From Janthinobacterium sp. 1_2014MBL_MicDiv (GTDB taxonomy: Bacteria > Pseudomonadota > Gammaproteobacteria > Burkholderiales > Burkholderiaceae_D): DNA of 64,000 nt. Every line of letters starts with the position of its first letter. The stretch's first letter is position 1. The notes below the pieces were generated by a model. It was given only the letters and a program-made list of their open reading frames with translations, did not search any database and was not told where the DNA came from. The stretch spans positions 186,001-250,000 of the forward strand of contig NZ_CP011319.1 of the NCBI RefSeq assembly GCF_001865675.1. The letters run 5' to 3'. This document shows, piece after piece, positions 62,699 to 64,000 of this stretch. The position numbers and the translations under genes were made by a program.

Positions 62699-63568
62699 TT
62701 AGCGCACGATGCTGACGCGCTTGCCCGACAGGGTGCGGCGGGCCGGATCGCCATGCACGGTGATGCGGCCGGAACCGCTGGCGCGGGCATTGACTTCATT
62801 CTGGACGGTGACATCGATGTCGCCGGAACCGTTGCTCGCCAGATAGGCAACGTCGCTGCGCAGGGCAGCCAGGTTGATGTCACCGGAGCCATTCACGTTG
62901 GCGTCGAGGCGCTGCACGGCGCCGCTGGCGCTGATGCTGCCCGAGCCGTTGACGGCCACGTTGATGCGTTCGCCGCGCATGTTGCCCAACTGGATGCTGC
63001 CCGAACCGTTCTGGACCGCGTCCGTGTTGCCGCTGGCGAGGGCCGCCGCATTGATGCTGCCTGAGCCATTATTGGCCACGTCGAAGCGCCCCACCGTGCC
63101 CGACAATTCGCTCTTCATCGAACCGCGCTGCTCCAGGCTGAAGTCTTCTCCATTGAAACCGCTGGCCACCAGACGGCCAGAGCCGGAGATGCTGATCTTC
63201 TTCAATTGCGGCGTCGTGTAAATGACGTGGATGCCATTGCTGCTGCGAATGTTCGTGTCGCTCCAGATGCGCAGGGTATTGCCGCTCACTTCGCTATGGA
63301 TGCGCGGCTGCAGATTGCTGTCCGCCTCGATCACCAGCGACGTTGCCGGCCCGACGCGCACGTCGATCTTGAGATCGATGCGCTTCATGCTGTCGATGTC
63401 GAGCGTGTTGATGTTGCTGACCTGGCGCACGTCGCGGCTTACTTGTTCGTTGCCCTGGATGGCATTGCCACCGGAATCGGCGTAGCGTACTTCGCCGTCG
63501 TTCGGGTTGATGACGATGGCGCAGCCGCCAAGGGCAACGGCACAGCACAGGGCCAGCAAAGTACGCAT
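62699..63568 (-). CDS. DUF2807 (head GIN domain) lipoprotein
   Basis: A 289-residue lipoprotein: lipobox LGGC with Cys16, then a DUF2807 beta-helix made of repeated short strands with Asn-Gly-Ser-Gly turns (NGSGSINAAAL, QNGSGSIQLGN, VNGSGSISASG, VNGSGDINLAA, SNGSGDIDVTV). Such right-handed solenoids sit in the cell envelope; function unknown. The Gly/Ser turns come from a repeated DNA pattern along 62800-63080. Confidence 0.9.
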   Translation of the reverse strand: MRTLLALCCAVALGGCAIVINPNDGEVRYADSGGNAIQGNEQVSRDVRQVSNINTLDIDSMKRIDLKIDVRVGPATSLVIEADSNLQPRIHSEVSGNTLRIWSDTNIRSSNGIHVIYTTPQLKKISISGSGRLVASGFNGEDFSLEQRGSMKSELSGTVGRFDVANNGSGSINAAALASGNTDAVQNGSGSIQLGNMRGERINVAVNGSGSISASGAVQRLDANVNGSGDINLAALRSDVAYLASNGSGDIDVTVQNEVNARASGSGRITVHGDPARRTLSGKRVSIVR

Positions 63569-63915
63569 GGTGTTTCCTTTTTGATTGTTTTAACCGCGGA
63601 ATAAGAAAAAGCCGGCTGCCGCGCCGCGGCTGCCGTGCTGTCGATGAGAAGATAGCAAAGCCGATATGTTTGCTAAGGGGAAATGCGATGAACTGCGCAA
63701 AACGCGGGTTGAACTGCATGCAGGCCTGTCCGAAGCCATGCCTGTCCTTGCCTGGTGTGGCCGGTGGACGCGGCCGGTGGCGGCCCGGAGGGTACAATGC
63801 AGTCACTTCGATGCCAGGCGAGGTGTCCCGTGCGGCCGTTGCAGGCCGGCGCTTGACCTTCCCTGTAGACAAGTCTAATATTAATGACTCAAAAGTAAGT
63901 TACCCGGAATGACAC
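63569..63915. other. Divergent intergenic region
   Basis: No supported gene in 347 bases. A GC-rich inverted stretch (GCCGCGGC) near 63626 lies close to the DUF2807 gene, and the TetR promoter is at its right end. Confidence 0.5.
63853..63881 (+). promoter_or_regulatory. Sigma70 promoter with operator for the TetR gene
   Basis: TTGACC, 17 bases, TAATAT. The spacer holds TAGAC-AA-GTCTA (63866-63877), an inverted repeat well placed for autorepression by the TetR protein. Confidence 0.6.
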
Positions 63916-64000
63916 ATGCACGCCCCGATTGATACCAAGCCCCGCTGGGAGCGGCGCAAGGATGCCCGCCCACAGGAGTTGCTCGCCGCCGCCCTCGACC
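63916..64000 (+). CDS. TetR-family regulator, N-terminus only (cut by window end)
   Basis: The frame from ATG 63916 reads MHAPIDTKPRWERRKDARPQ, then ELLAAALD, the usual basic arm and first helix of a TetR DNA-binding domain. A GGAA lies 8 bases upstream. The rest is outside the window. Confidence 0.75.
   Translation, partial: MHAPIDTKPRWERRKDARPQELLAAALD

Overview
The window looks like chromosomal DNA of a GC-rich betaproteobacterium of the Oxalobacteraceae (Janthinobacterium, Duganella or Massilia type). This rests on gene content and order (leuS-lptE-holA-proA, a Bcr/CflA exporter, DUF4197, rmlBACD, recQ, uppP) and on codon use; no species call is possible without a search.

Core block 1 (1-18514): a LysR fragment, a VOC protein with an AraC regulator, then leuS, lptE, holA, proA, a HemJ-like protein, a kappa-GST/isomerase, a THUMP methyltransferase and a Bcr/CflA exporter. 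A three-gene signalling operon follows (HDOD-GAF-histidine kinase; REC-PAS-GGDEF-EAL response regulator; Sel1 repeat protein), then a DUF4197 protein.

Island (18611-47330): about 28.7 kb, visibly more AT-rich, inserted in the anticodon loop of tRNA-Gly(CCC). Three att copies mark two tandem insertions: a 5' tRNA half (18573-18611), a complete tRNA (40899-40972) and a 3' tRNA half (47331-47377), sharing an 11-bp core. Element 1 (18611-40936) has no virion genes. It carries a primase-polymerase/SF3 helicase (split by a frameshift), a tyrosine integrase, phage-type regulators, an H-NS-like protein and much cargo that looks like phage defence. The cargo includes a reverse transcriptase preceded by a structured, terminated small RNA and followed by a HEPN-like protein, a DUF4238 protein, a second HEPN-like protein, a GIY-YIG nuclease and a DUF2971 three-gene operon. 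Element 2 (40937-47330) is a decayed P2-like prophage: a broken integrase, the C-terminus of late-control protein D joined to the C-terminus of the terminase large subunit, a portal gene with an early amber codon, a zinc-finger gene, and a membrane protein preceded by a 12-codon ORF and an intrinsic terminator.

Core block 2 (47431-64000): trmB, galE, the dTDP-rhamnose operon rmlBACD, four tandem 170-bp terminator-bearing repeats, glutamate dehydrogenase, a LysR regulator, recQ with a translationally coupled small gene, uppP, a DeoR-MFS pair, a YkgJ-type cysteine-cluster protein, a DUF2807 lipoprotein and the start of a TetR regulator.

The most promising lead for an undescribed system is the ncRNA-RT-HEPN operon at 31622-34526. 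Next come the leader RNA of the replication module (24441-24649) and the double-sided use of one tRNA att site.
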